A stretch of 32,971 nt of DNA. It comes from an uncultured Lachnospiraceae bacterium. Lineage in GTDB: Bacteria > Bacillota > Clostridia > Lachnospirales > Lachnospiraceae. The position numbers were made by a program, and so were the translations under genes. Under the pieces are notes generated by a model, which was not told the DNA's origin, made no database searches, and worked only from the letters and a program-made list of their open reading frames with translations. Where the stretch lies: contig CACWQE010000028.1 of assembly GCA_902762905.1 (NCBI GenBank), forward strand, positions 1-32,971, written 5' to 3'. Of the stretch, positions 1-9,670 are shown in pieces (positions within the stretch are counted from its first letter, which is position 1; each line of letters begins with the position of its first letter).

Positions 1-100
1 CATGGGAACGGTGTCTAGGAACAGGGGCGCGTCTTGTGTGGGTGTCTGTAAAACGGGTACTACACTAATTCGTGTGTCCACTGTTATGGGTACATTATAA
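1..100. other. Left-edge sequence of unclear origin
   Basis: This stretch is visibly richer in G+C than the gene next to it and shows no LRR repeat pattern. A stop codon (98-100) closes the frame of the downstream LRR gene. The recognisable LRR coding pattern begins only around position 101-116. An intact BspA-like gene would need a signal peptide and more repeats upstream, so I infer a contig-end artefact, a junction or unrelated sequence here. I see no gene or signal in it. Confidence 0.5.
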
Positions 101-3100
101 TCATGTATTGCGAATAAGGCATTTAGTGGTTGCGATGGTATAACAAGTGTTGTAATTCCTAAAGGTGTAACGGAAATTGGAGATGCTGTATTTTCCGAGT
201 GTACAGCATTATCGAGCGTTGATATACCGAAAGGGATGACTAGTATTGGCGTTTCTGCATTTTACAAGTGTACAGCATTATCGAGCGTTGAAATACCAGA
301 AGGAGTGACTGATATTGGCAATTATGCATTTCAAAGTTGTACAGCATTGACGAATGTTGAAATACCAGAAGGGGTAACGTACATTGGAGGTGCTGCATTT
401 GGATATTGCAAAAATCTACAAAATATTATTTTGCCAGAAAGTCTGACAAAAATCGGGACGACAGACTATAATTTTAATAACGAAGGAACTTTCAGTTATT
501 GTGAAAGCTTGACAAGTATTACGATACCAAAAGGTATAAAGGAAATACCTGAATATACATTTTCCTTTTGTAGTAATCTGGAATCAGTTAAGATTCCAAA
601 GGGGGTAATCACCCTTGGAGCATTTGTGTTTGGAGGTTGTGAAAAATTAGTGGATGTACAGTTGCCTGCAAGTTTGAAGAAGATTGATAGATGTGCATTT
701 ATTAATTGTAAAAGCTTGAAGAACCTTGATCTACCAAAGAATATACACAATATATATGATGAAACATTTTCTGGTTGTACGAGTTTAGAGAATATTACGT
801 TACCTGGTGTAACATGGGTTGATACATTTGCATTTGCAAGTTGTACAAGTTTGAAAGAACTTGATTTGTCTCATGCGCGTATGATTGGAAGAAATGCACT
901 CTCGAATTGTAGTAGCCTTACCAATGTTAAGTTATCTGATAGCATCGAGACGATTGGTGAGGGAATGTTTGATGGTTGTAGTAGTCTAACCAGTATCACG
1001 ATTCCGAAGAGTGTAAAGACAATTGAAGATGGAGCTTTCCGGTTTTGTTCTGGATTGAATGAAATTGTTGTTGATGAGGAGAACGAAAATTATTATAGTA
1101 GCGGAAATTGCTTAATGGAAAGAGAAACTAAGGCGTTAATATTAGGCTGCAACAATTCGCAGATTCCGGATGATGTAAAATATATATCTTCATATGCTTT
1201 TTCAGGATGCGAATCACTAGCTGAAATAGTGCTTCCTTCGAGCTTGACTAGTATTGGTGCTCATGCTTTTTCAAGATGTAAATCATTGGGTGATGTTGTA
1301 ATTCCGTCAAGTACAAGATATATTGGAGATTATGCATTTAGTGAATGTTCTAATATGACAAGTATTGAAATTCCGAAATCTGTAACGTCTGTTGGATCAT
1401 ATATTTTTACTGGTTGTAGCAAGGATTTGATTGTATATGCTGTGTTGAACTCTGCTGCGGCGAAGGAAGCTAAATACGAGGGATATACTGTAAAGAGTAT
1501 CGGAGAAGAGTGTGAGATTGAAGGGGAAAAATATCAATATCGTCTATTATCCGATAATACGGTTGAAATCCTGGATTATATGGGAAGTTCAGCAGAATTG
1601 ACGATTCCAAATGAGATTGATAATAAGAGTGTGACCAGTATTGCTGCAGATGCATTTAGTGAGTGCGATACATTAACAAAGATCACAATTCCGGATACGG
1701 TTGTAAGTATTGGTAATACTGCATTTTATAAATGTAGTAATCTTATAAGCGTGAAGTTTCCTTCTTCAATGGAAAATATCGGGAGAGCAGCATTTTCTCA
1801 ATGTAAAAATTTGACAAGTATAGAATTGCCAGAAGGATTGACTACAATTGGTGATAGCGCATTTTATGAGTGTGAAAATTTGACAAGTATAGAATTGCCA
1901 GAAGGATTGACTGCAATTGGTGATAGTGCATTTTATGAGTGTGAAAATTTGACAAGTATAGAATTGCCAGAAGGATTGACTACAATTGGCAATAGCGCAT
2001 TTTATTCGTGCGGTGGCTTGAAAAGTATAGAATTTCCGGAAGGATTAGTTACTATAGGTGATAATGCATTCGAAAATAATAATTTAACAGATATATCATT
2101 TTCAAAAGGTTTGAAAACAATAGGAAATTATGCATTTGATGATAGTGATATTGAAAATCTTAAGTTGCCAGAAGGATTAACATCTATTGGGAATTATGCA
2201 TTTTATAATTGTACAAATTTGAAGTGTGTTGAGTTCCAGGAAGGCTTGATTAGTATTGGGGACTATGCATTCAGTGTTTACCACGGTGGGTATGTTAATA
2301 GATACAGTAGTTTAGAGAGTATCACATTTCCTAAAGGCTTGAAAACAATAGGATATTATGCGTTTGGTACATGTAGGGTTAAAAATGTGAAATTCCAAGA
2401 AGGATTGGAAAGTGTTAATGGATTTTCTGATTGCGCAGAACTGGAAACAGTTGTACTTCCGGATGGAGTGACAAGCATAAATTTCTCAGGATGTAGTAGC
2501 TTGACAAGTATTAATATTCCGGACAGTGTGACAAGCATAGGAAGCTTCTCAGGATGTAGTAGTCTGACAAGTATCCATATTCCAGATGGAGTGACAAGCA
2601 TAAATTTCTCAGGATGTAGTAGTTTGACGAGTATCGACATTCCAGACAGCGTGACAAACATAGGAAGTTTCTCAGGATGTAGTAGTTTGACAAGTATTAA
2701 TATTCCAGATGGAGTGAAGAGAATAGGATCATTCTATGGATGTAGTAGTTTGACAAGTATTAATATTCCAGATAGTGTGACAGAGATTGAATCATTCTCA
2801 GACTGTAATCAATTAACAACGGTTGTCATTCCGAATAAAGTGGATAAAATAGGATCATATACATTCAAAAATTGTAGTTCTCTGACAGATATTACAATTC
2901 CTAAAAATGTTTCATCCATTGATAGTTCAGCGTTTGTAGGCTGCAGCAATACATTAGTTGTACGTACAACACCGAATTCCTTTGCTGCTAAGTGGGCGAA
3001 GGATGCAGGATATTCTGTGGAATATATTGGAATGGAATACGGAGAGGATGATAATAAGTATCAATATCGTGTCATGGCAGATAATACGATTGAAATCTTA

Positions 3101-4513
3101 GAGTATGTTGGTACCTCCACAGAAATTGTGATTCCAAAAGAAATTGATGGAAAATTAGTCACAAGTATTGGAGATTGTGCATTTAAAGATTGTAGTGAGT
3201 TAGTAGGTGTTGAAATACAGGAAGGTGTAACCAATATTGGTGACAAAGCATTCCGTGGTTGTAAGAAATTATCAAGTGTTAAACTTCCGAATAGTTTGTT
3301 GAGTATTAAAGATGGGGCATTTGGAGATTGTGTCGGTTTATTGAACATTAGCTTTCCAGATGGGTTACAAAGCATTGGAAATAGCGCATTTAGTGGTTGT
3401 GTCGGTTTGACGAATGTTAGTTTTCCAAATGGTTTGCAAAGTATTGGAGTTTCTGCCTTCGCTTCATGCGATAGTTTGACAAGCGTTGTAATTCCATCTA
3501 CCGTAGAGACTATTAATGAAGAAACATTTAATAATTGTGACAATTTGGAAAGTGTTGTGATTGAAGAAGGAGTAAAAAGTATTCAACGATATGCATTTGC
3601 GCAAGGAATAGGAATGTATATGCCAAATATAAAGTTAAATAAAATCGTAATTCCGGATAGCGTAAATATGATTGATGATCCATTTGGTTACCTTAATTCT
3701 GATGTTGTTATTTATGCAAATCCAGATTCTTATGCGGCGCAGTGGGCAAAGGAGAATGGATTTGAATTTTCATCGTTGAAAAAGGATGACGATCCTTCTG
3801 ATAAACCAGGTGAAGATAAGCCGTCTGGTGGAGAAGATAAGCCTTCGGGCGGTGATCCTTCTGAGAATCCAAGCGATAAACCAGGTGAAGATAAGCCATC
3901 CGGTGGTGATCAGAATCAGCCATCTGGCGATAACGGTAACCAGAACAATAATACAGGTAACAATGGAACTACGGATACTACCACACCGGGTACTACAACT
4001 CCAGCAACTCCAACAACCCCGGCAGCTACCCAGCCGACAGTACCAGCAGCTACCGTAGAGGTGAAGAAACCGGCAGCAGTTGGAACTATCTTAGAAGGTG
4101 CGGCAACCGGAGCAAATGTTACAGTAACATCTGATCAGATTGAAAATCCAACCGTAGAATATACGGTAGTTACAAATAAGAAGGCAAAAGCTGTAGCGAT
4201 TCCAGATAGTGTAACAGTAGATGGAATTACATACAAGGTAACTTCGGTATCTGCCAAGGCATTTGCAGGATGTAAGAAAGTAACAAAGATTACAATTGGT
4301 GCGAATGTAACCACGATTGGTAAGAATGCGTTTAAGAACTGCAAGGGACTTAAGACAATTACGATCAAGTCAACCACACTTGCTAAGAATGCATTTACAA
4401 AAGCAGGCGTTAAGAAACTGAGTAAGAAGGTTATGATCAAAGTACCAAAGAGCTGCAAGAAAGATTATAAGAAGCAGTTAAAGAAAGCCGGATTCAAAGG
4501 CAAAGTAAAATAA
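101..4513 (+). CDS. BspA-like leucine-rich-repeat surface protein, 5' truncated
   Basis: This is a large extracellular-type LRR protein of the BspA/LRR_5 (Treponema pallidum LRR) family, probably an adhesin or host/matrix-binding protein. The frame is open from 101 and already reads LRR units (AFSGC...VVIPKGVTEIG), so the ATG at 236 is internal and the true start is missing. The repeat is about 23 residues, with consensus LTSIxIPxGVTSIGxxAFxxC. Three repeat blocks can be seen. Each ends in a cap of the form NSxAAKxAKxxGY (near 1440-1500, 2965-3030 and 3712-3760), and new blocks open with KYQYRxxxDNTxEIL (near 1527 and 3057). A flexible linker rich in Pro, Gly, Thr and Asn (about 3781-4070) leads to a short LRR module and a very lysine-rich C-terminus. 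There is no LPXTG motif. The 3' end duplicates that of the next gene. Family assignment is firm; the ligand is unknown. Confidence 0.9.
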   Translation, partial: SCIANKAFSGCDGITSVVIPKGVTEIGDAVFSECTALSSVDIPKGMTSIGVSAFYKCTALSSVEIPEGVTDIGNYAFQSCTALTNVEIPEGVTYIGGAAFGYCKNLQNIILPESLTKIGTTDYNFNNEGTFSYCESLTSITIPKGIKEIPEYTFSFCSNLESVKIPKGVITLGAFVFGGCEKLVDVQLPASLKKIDRCAFINCKSLKNLDLPKNIHNIYDETFSGCTSLENITLPGVTWVDTFAFASCTSLKELDLSHARMIGRNALSNCSSLTNVKLSDSIETIGEGMFDGCSSLTSITIPKSVKTIEDGAFRFCSGLNEIVVDEENENYYSSGNCLMERETKALILGCNNSQIPDDVKYISSYAFSGCESLAEIVLPSSLTSIGAHAFSRCKSLGDVVIPSSTRYIGDYAFSECSNMTSIEIPKSVTSVGSYIFTGCSKDLIVYAVLNSAAAKEAKYEGYTVKSIGEECEIEGEKYQYRLLSDNTVEILDYMGSSAELTIPNEIDNKSVTSIAADAFSECDTLTKITIPDTVVSIGNTAFYKCSNLISVKFPSSMENIGRAAFSQCKNLTSIELPEGLTTIGDSAFYECENLTSIELPEGLTAIGDSAFYECENLTSIELPEGLTTIGNSAFYSCGGLKSIEFPEGLVTIGDNAFENNNLTDISFSKGLKTIGNYAFDDSDIENLKLPEGLTSIGNYAFYNCTNLKCVEFQEGLISIGDYAFSVYHGGYVNRYSSLESITFPKGLKTIGYYAFGTCRVKNVKFQEGLESVNGFSDCAELETVVLPDGVTSINFSGCSSLTSINIPDSVTSIGSFSGCSSLTSIHIPDGVTSINFSGCSSLTSIDIPDSVTNIGSFSGCSSLTSINIPDGVKRIGSFYGCSSLTSINIPDSVTEIESFSDCNQLTTVVIPNKVDKIGSYTFKNCSSLTDITIPKNVSSIDSSAFVGCSNTLVVRTTPNSFAAKWAKDAGYSVEYIGMEYGEDDNKYQYRVMADNTIEILEYVGTSTEIVIPKEIDGKLVTSIGDCAFKDCSELVGVEIQEGVTNIGDKAFRGCKKLSSVKLPNSLLSIKDGAFGDCVGLLNISFPDGLQSIGNSAFSGCVGLTNVSFPNGLQSIGVSAFASCDSLTSVVIPSTVETINEETFNNCDNLESVVIEEGVKSIQRYAFAQGIGMYMPNIKLNKIVIPDSVNMIDDPFGYLNSDVVIYANPDSYAAQWAKENGFEFSSLKKDDDPSDKPGEDKPSGGEDKPSGGDPSENPSDKPGEDKPSGGDQNQPSGDNGNQNNNTGNNGTTDTTTPGTTTPATPTTPAATQPTVPAATVEVKKPAAVGTILEGAATGANVTVTSDQIENPTVEYTVVTNKKAKAVAIPDSVTVDGITYKVTSVSAKAFAGCKKVTKITIGANVTTIGKNAFKNCKGLKTITIKSTTLAKNAFTKAGVKKLSKKVMIKVPKSCKKDYKKQLKKAGFKGKVK
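1811..2017 (+). repeat. Three near-identical 69-bp coding tandem repeats
   Basis: Units start at 1811, 1880 and 1949. Each encodes one 23-residue LRR (LTSIELPEGLTTIGDSAF pattern) and they differ at only a few bases until the third unit diverges near 1988. Other LRRs in this gene are much more diverged at the DNA level, so these look like a recent tandem amplification. Confidence 0.9.
2478..2775 (+). repeat. Shortened LRR tract (20/21-residue units)
   Basis: Five successive units alternate between 20 and 21 residues. They read INFSGCSSLTSI or IGSFSGCSSLTSI followed by IPDSVTS or IPDGVTS. The ordinary unit in this gene is 23 residues with IGxxAFSGC, so two or three residues are missing from each unit just before the SGC segment. 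DNA identity between units is high, which points to amplification of an already shortened unit. Confidence 0.85.
3911..4513 (+). repeat. Direct repeat, copy 1: shared 3' cassette of the two LRR genes
   Basis: This 603-bp stretch matches 9031-9633 without gaps. It encodes the Thr/Pro/Asn linker, a terminal LRR module and the lysine-rich tail. By hand count about 22 of 200 residues differ. Some stretches, such as the Asn/Gly/Thr linker around 3930-4010, are almost identical at the DNA level. Confidence 0.9.
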
Positions 4514-4554
4514 CAGATTCTATTTGACAATAAGATAGGATGAAAGAAAAGTAT

Positions 4555-4597
4555 AGCCGGGATTGTGGATGATGATTTCACATTCCCGGCTGCTTTT
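4555..4597 (+). terminator. Intrinsic terminator of the first LRR gene
   Basis: AGCCGGGATTGTG pairs with CACATTCCCGGCT (one mismatch) across 4555-4591, followed by a short TTTT run at 4594-4597. It sits 41 bases after the stop codon of the first LRR gene. Confidence 0.8.
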
Positions 4598-4652
4598 GTA
4601 CATAAGACATATACAATTGGTAGAATTAGTTGGCTTGTCTGCAAGATGGTTA

Positions 4653-4716
4653 TTTTGTACAAGTGCAAGTTGTTTTGTACAAGTCTATTTCATTTGTAAT
4701 TTGATTGTGCTAGTAT
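4653..4716 (+). promoter_or_regulatory. Paired palindromes and putative promoter before the second LRR gene
   Basis: TTTTGTACAAGT occurs exactly at 4653-4664 and 4673-4684, a spacing of 20 bp or about two helical turns. Its core TTGTACAA is an 8-bp palindrome. A putative extended -10 (TG then TAGTAT, 4711-4716) lies downstream, but the -35 region at 4688 is poor. The arrangement suggests a binding site for a dimeric regulator, possibly an activator given the weak -35. The sites are seen; the function is inferred. Confidence 0.45.
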
Positions 4717-4809
4717 GAATCTTGAGACATATCGCAGCAGGAAAATGCTGTGAATACAAGAGATGACTACTCTTAAAATAAGGTCAAAAAATAAAAGGAG
4801 GAATAGAGG

Positions 4810-7800
4810 ATGAAGAGTAAAAAAAAGAAACGAATAGGGAGGCTGCTGACGTATGGTATGTTTATACTGCTTGGTGTGACATCGGTGTCGGTGACAAGTA
4901 AAGCGGCTTATACATCTTCAGATGGTAAGTGGAAGTACGATTATTATGCTGGGGATGACACAGAGATTGATATTACAGGATATTGTGGTGCAGACAAAGT
5001 GGTTACTGTGCCTGCTGAGATTGATGGATGTAAAGTTATTCGTGTCAAAGGGGATGACATTATTAATAATAATACTACATCACTTGTGTTATCAGAGGGA
5101 ATTACATCATTATATGCTAGTACATCAATTTCAACAGGAAAAGAGAAGAAAACGTTGACATCGCTTACAATTCCTAAGTCTCTGGCCAGTTTGGATGTAG
5201 GTGTGTTAGACGGATGTACAGACTTAACAACGATTAAGATAGCGGATGGGAATACTGACTTTGTGGTCGAAGATGGAATGTTGTGTGCGTTTAAACCAGA
5301 TATTAATGATGATGACGATTATGAAGAACTTAGCGATGAAGATGCAGATGTAAAATGTATTATTTTTGCACAATCTAAAAAGGGAAATGTAACAATACCG
5401 AATGATATCAGAGAAATAGATGAATGTGCATTTCGTGGTAGTGCAATTACTTCTGTGACGATTCCTAATACAGTTGATTATATCGGCTTTCAGGCATTTA
5501 TGTTGTGTGATGATCTGACAACTGTCAAAATGAATGGATCAATCGATGTTCGGATTGATATGGAGGCTTTTGCAGAGGATTATAAGCTGAAAGCATTTGA
5601 TATACCGAATAATGCAAGATTAGATTACTTTGTATTTGCCGGGGATCGGGCATTATCATCTGTCTCTATTTCACAGCAGGTAACGATTGTGGATGAAGGA
5701 ACCGTATTTGCAGGATGTTCATCATTGAAAACTATACAGGTGGATTCTGGAAATACAGATTATAGTGCAGAAAATGGATTTTTGTATAATAAAGGGAAAA
5801 CGACATTGTATTGTGCGCCAGGTGCGTCAGGAACGGTAGAACTTGCAGATACAGTGACAGCAATGAACGGACAGGCATTCTTTGGTTCTAATATTGAGAA
5901 ATTGGTATTACCGGATGGATTTAAGAATGTATTTGGATCGGGGGCATTTTGGCAGTGTCCGAAATTGACAGATATTACAATACCGAATAGTCTGACAAAG
6001 ATAGGAGATGACTGGTATCCTGGTACAAAGATTAATGAACTTACGTATACAACAATGTTGGACGATTATGATTACAGATATTATGGAGAGACATTTCCTA
6101 TTACAATCCATTGTGGCATGAATTCCGCTATCTATAAGTATGCCAAAGCGAATGATATGGATTATTGGATAGTGGATACTTCCGGAATGGAGGAAGTAGA
6201 ACTTCCGGAGTGGGAATATACCAGCTATGAATGGGATGGCGATTATAAAGATGGTATAGAGATTACTAATTACAATGGAAAGGACACTGAAATTGTTGTT
6301 CCGGAAAAAGTGGATGGTTATCCGGTTGTAGAGTTAAGACGGGGACTGTTCCCGGCAGAAGTTACGAAATTAACAATACCTACCTGTGTCACACATATAT
6401 ATGATGACGAAGATGATGGGGATACAATATTTGATGAGTCGGATGAGAAGAAAGCGAATCCTGTAATAGTGTGTGAAGTTGGTTCGAGAGCCTATAGCTG
6501 GGCACGTGATCATCGATATACGATTGAGGTTACCGGATGCACGGAGAAATATGTATTAGATGAAAATATATATTACGAATTATCGGATGACGAGGACACC
6601 TGTACCGCATATGCATTTAAGGAAGATCTTGCAGATCAGAAAATTGTGGATTCTGTTACAGTAGGTTCTAAAACATATAAAGTGAACGGTATATCAAGCA
6701 AGCTATTATATAATTCCAATCATATACAGACATTGACTGTACCGAATGATCTGTCTGATGTTTATTTCAGTGATTATAATGATAATCTGGATGATCTGCG
6801 TATTATATGTAAGGCTGGCTCCATTACGGATCAGAACATAGATAAATATGACTATGGTGTATGCTACAATGCAGTGAGTGATGGTTATATTGAAAAAGAT
6901 GGTATTGTATATAAAACATCTTATTTGGATTACTCAGTCTATGGTTATATGAGTTCGATGAACGCGAAGGATATTACAATACCATCTGTGGTCAATGATA
7001 ATAATGCAGAGCACCCGGTTAGAAGCATTGATTATTATGCATTCGCAAAATTGAAGAGCGTTGAGAATATAACAATTGAAGAGAATATTAAAGGAATATC
7101 TAGATCTGCATTTGAATATTGCTCTAATCTTAAGACGCTGACAATTAAGGATGCGGAAGCATATATTGTAGATGGTGAATATTATCCGTTTCTTTATTTA
7201 CCATCGGATATTGTTATTTATGGTGTTGCAGATTCTAAAATAGAGACTGAGGTTAATGGTGTATATTGTTTCAAACCAATTCTTTCGGATGACAATAAGT
7301 TTACAGTAGAAGGAATTACATATTGTATCGTAAACGAACAAGAGAAGAAATGCGTTGTAACTGGTTATACAGAAGATTTACCTGAAAATGTGACAATTCC
7401 AGCAGAGATTACGAAAGATTCAGATACGTATAAAGTGATTAGCATATCAGCAGAAGCATTCAAGGGTGCCTCGGTTACAACAGTTACAATAGCCGATGAG
7501 ATTGCACGGATCGGACAATATGCATTTGCAGATTGTACAAAGTTAGAATCGCTTACTCTTTCCAAAACAGTAACCGGTAAATTTGATACGATTTTATCTG
7601 GAGCGAATAAAGATCTGGTTGTTTCGGGATATGTTGGTTCTCCGGCATGGAACAATCGGGATAGAGCGTATGCATTTTGTAATCTGGGCTGTGTGAGTGG
7701 ATATTATGAAGAAAATGGACTTGTATATTCTTTATCAGGAGAAACATGCAGTATTATCGGATATGTACAGGGACTTCCAGGTGACATCACAATTCCTGCA

Positions 7801-9633
7801 AAAGTGACAGTAGATTCTAAGGAATATACAGTGAATTCTATAGGAAATGCATTGAACGGAAGTAAGGTAACCTCCATTATATTTGCCGATGGCGTGAAGA
7901 GGTATCTGGATATAGATTGTAAAGGAATGACAGAACTTGCATCCATTACGTTACCGGAAATGTATAATGGTGATATTGAGAATATATCTGATACATGTAT
8001 TATAAATGGATATGTTGGAACTGACTATTGGGATGATTATAAGGGTGAACGGTTCCATGCACTTGGCAGCTATTCTGAGTACTATAAGATTCAGGATGGA
8101 GTTGTTTACGAATATGAAGATTATGATGATGGTGCTGTATATATTGCAAGTGGATGCACGTCTGATGTTCAGGAAAAGGTTGTGATTCCTGATGCAATTG
8201 ATGGAACTGCAGTATACGAAATGTCAAAGACTACATTTGTTGGCTGTAGTAAAGTGAAGACGATTCAAATTCCAGCAGGTGTAGAATCGTTTAGCAAGGT
8301 GAAATTTACGGGATTAGATGATGTAACTATTATTTGTATGCAGGATTCAGATGCGTATAATTATGCAAAGAAGGTCGGCTATAATGTAGAGTTGTTTTCG
8401 GTAGAGACTCCGGTTACCTCAATAAATTTATCAGATTCCGAATTAGAATTAAAAGCGGGAGAAACGAAACAGCTTATAGCAACGGTTGCTCCGGAAAATG
8501 CTAGCTATAAAGGGCTTAGATGGGAGTCATCAAGTGATGATGTATGGGTAGATCAGAATGGAAATATTAAAGGTTTTTATGCTGGAAAAGCTACAATTAC
8601 TGTAAAGTCATTAGATGGTAGTAAAGTAGTTGCTAGCTGTGAGATTATAGTAAAACCAGCAGCAGTTGAGTCAATTTCCTTTGAGGAAACAGAGCATACA
8701 GTAAGAGTGGGTTCTACCATTGAACTGGATGAATATATTGAAATTATGCCTGATGAGGCATACAATACAGAACTTGTATGGAGCAGTGATGATAGAAGTA
8801 TAGCAAATGTATCAGATGAAGGTGTTGTGAAGGCATTGAAAGTAGGAGCAACAACTATTAGAGTGAAAGTGAAGGATCAGCCGGAAATAGAAGCTACTTG
8901 TGAGATTACGGTTATTGCAAAGGAAGAAGAACCTGATGAAGAACCGGATGATAAACCAAGTGATAATCCGGGAGACAAACCGGGTGAAGATAAGCCTTCT
9001 GATGGTAATGATAAACCGTCCAATGGTGATCAGAATCAACCATCCGGCGATAACGGTAACCAGAACAATAATACAGGTAACAATGGAACTACGGATACTA
9101 CCACACCGGGTACAACAACTTCAGCAACTCCAACAACCCCGGCAGCTACCCAGCCGGCAGCACCTGCAGCCACTGCAGAAGCGAAGAAGCAGGCAGCAGT
9201 TGGAACCGTATTAGACGGAGCAATTGCAGGCGTATCTGTTAAGGTAACTTCTGATCAGGAAGGAAATCCAACCGTAGAATACACAGCAGTTACAAACAAG
9301 AAAGCAAAAGCCGTAACGATTCCGGACAGTGTAACCGTAGATGGAATTACATACAAAGTAACTTTGGTATCTGCTAAGGCATTTGCCGGATGTAAGAAGC
9401 TGACAAAGATTACAATCGGTGCGAATGTAACCACGATCGGTAAGAATGCGTTTAAGAACTGCAAGGGACTTAAGACAATTACGATCAAGTCAACCACACT
9501 TGCCAAGAATGCATTTGCAAAAGCAGGTGTTAAGAAATTGAGCAAGAAGGTTACGATCAAAGTACCAAAGAGCTGCAAGAAAGATTATAAGAAGCAGTTG
9601 AAGAAGGCCGGATTCAAAGGAAAAATAAAATAA
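4810..9633 (+). CDS. BspA-like LRR protein with bacterial Ig-like domains
   Basis: This is a 1607-residue secreted LRR_5/BspA-family protein. A strong site, AAGGAGG at 4795-4801, lies 8 bases before the ATG. The N-terminus is a signal peptide: a Lys/Arg-rich start, a hydrophobic core (about residues 14-26) and an Ala-containing cleavage region near SKAA. Residues of about 35-1190 hold degenerate LRR_5 blocks separated by short beta-type segments, several of them opening with Y-x-L-x-x-D/G-x-T-C-type sequence. Two Big_2-like Ig domains follow (roughly residues 1196-1380), with the features VTSINLSDSELELKAGE and WSSDDRSIANVS. Then come an acidic/Pro linker, a Thr/Asn/Pro linker, a terminal LRR module and a lysine-rich tail nearly identical to that of the upstream gene. 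There is no sortase motif, so attachment may be electrostatic or through an unrecognised signal. It is probably a cell-surface adhesin. Its repeats are far less regular than those of the upstream gene. Confidence 0.92.
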   Translation: MKSKKKKRIGRLLTYGMFILLGVTSVSVTSKAAYTSSDGKWKYDYYAGDDTEIDITGYCGADKVVTVPAEIDGCKVIRVKGDDIINNNTTSLVLSEGITSLYASTSISTGKEKKTLTSLTIPKSLASLDVGVLDGCTDLTTIKIADGNTDFVVEDGMLCAFKPDINDDDDYEELSDEDADVKCIIFAQSKKGNVTIPNDIREIDECAFRGSAITSVTIPNTVDYIGFQAFMLCDDLTTVKMNGSIDVRIDMEAFAEDYKLKAFDIPNNARLDYFVFAGDRALSSVSISQQVTIVDEGTVFAGCSSLKTIQVDSGNTDYSAENGFLYNKGKTTLYCAPGASGTVELADTVTAMNGQAFFGSNIEKLVLPDGFKNVFGSGAFWQCPKLTDITIPNSLTKIGDDWYPGTKINELTYTTMLDDYDYRYYGETFPITIHCGMNSAIYKYAKANDMDYWIVDTSGMEEVELPEWEYTSYEWDGDYKDGIEITNYNGKDTEIVVPEKVDGYPVVELRRGLFPAEVTKLTIPTCVTHIYDDEDDGDTIFDESDEKKANPVIVCEVGSRAYSWARDHRYTIEVTGCTEKYVLDENIYYELSDDEDTCTAYAFKEDLADQKIVDSVTVGSKTYKVNGISSKLLYNSNHIQTLTVPNDLSDVYFSDYNDNLDDLRIICKAGSITDQNIDKYDYGVCYNAVSDGYIEKDGIVYKTSYLDYSVYGYMSSMNAKDITIPSVVNDNNAEHPVRSIDYYAFAKLKSVENITIEENIKGISRSAFEYCSNLKTLTIKDAEAYIVDGEYYPFLYLPSDIVIYGVADSKIETEVNGVYCFKPILSDDNKFTVEGITYCIVNEQEKKCVVTGYTEDLPENVTIPAEITKDSDTYKVISISAEAFKGASVTTVTIADEIARIGQYAFADCTKLESLTLSKTVTGKFDTILSGANKDLVVSGYVGSPAWNNRDRAYAFCNLGCVSGYYEENGLVYSLSGETCSIIGYVQGLPGDITIPAKVTVDSKEYTVNSIGNALNGSKVTSIIFADGVKRYLDIDCKGMTELASITLPEMYNGDIENISDTCIINGYVGTDYWDDYKGERFHALGSYSEYYKIQDGVVYEYEDYDDGAVYIASGCTSDVQEKVVIPDAIDGTAVYEMSKTTFVGCSKVKTIQIPAGVESFSKVKFTGLDDVTIICMQDSDAYNYAKKVGYNVELFSVETPVTSINLSDSELELKAGETKQLIATVAPENASYKGLRWESSSDDVWVDQNGNIKGFYAGKATITVKSLDGSKVVASCEIIVKPAAVESISFEETEHTVRVGSTIELDEYIEIMPDEAYNTELVWSSDDRSIANVSDEGVVKALKVGATTIRVKVKDQPEIEATCEITVIAKEEEPDEEPDDKPSDNPGDKPGEDKPSDGNDKPSNGDQNQPSGDNGNQNNNTGNNGTTDTTTPGTTTSATPTTPAATQPAAPAATAEAKKQAAVGTVLDGAIAGVSVKVTSDQEGNPTVEYTAVTNKKAKAVTIPDSVTVDGITYKVTLVSAKAFAGCKKLTKITIGANVTTIGKNAFKNCKGLKTITIKSTTLAKNAFAKAGVKKLSKKVTIKVPKSCKKDYKKQLKKAGFKGKIK
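9031..9633 (+). repeat. Direct repeat, copy 2: shared 3' cassette of the two LRR genes
   Basis: This is the gapless partner of 3911-4513. Similarity continues weakly past the stop codons: both have a CTATTTGA(C/T)AAT stretch and GATTGTGGATGA inside the terminator hairpin. Confidence 0.9.
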
Positions 9634-9670
9634 TAGACACTATTTGATAATGGAATAGGCGGTAAATAAA

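Noticed and set aside
1811..2017. Tandem repeats that could be mistaken for a CRISPR array
   Set aside because: The period is 69 bp with no unique spacers, and the units translate as in-frame LRRs.
3061..3543. Minus-strand open frame of 160 codons
   Set aside because: It is antisense to LRR coding repeats, has no family signature or ribosome site, and arises from the base composition of the repeats.
4135..4458. Minus-strand open frame of 107 codons, with a near-identical one at 9255-9578
   Set aside because: Its apparent conservation is explained by the duplicated + strand cassette beneath both; no start signal is seen.
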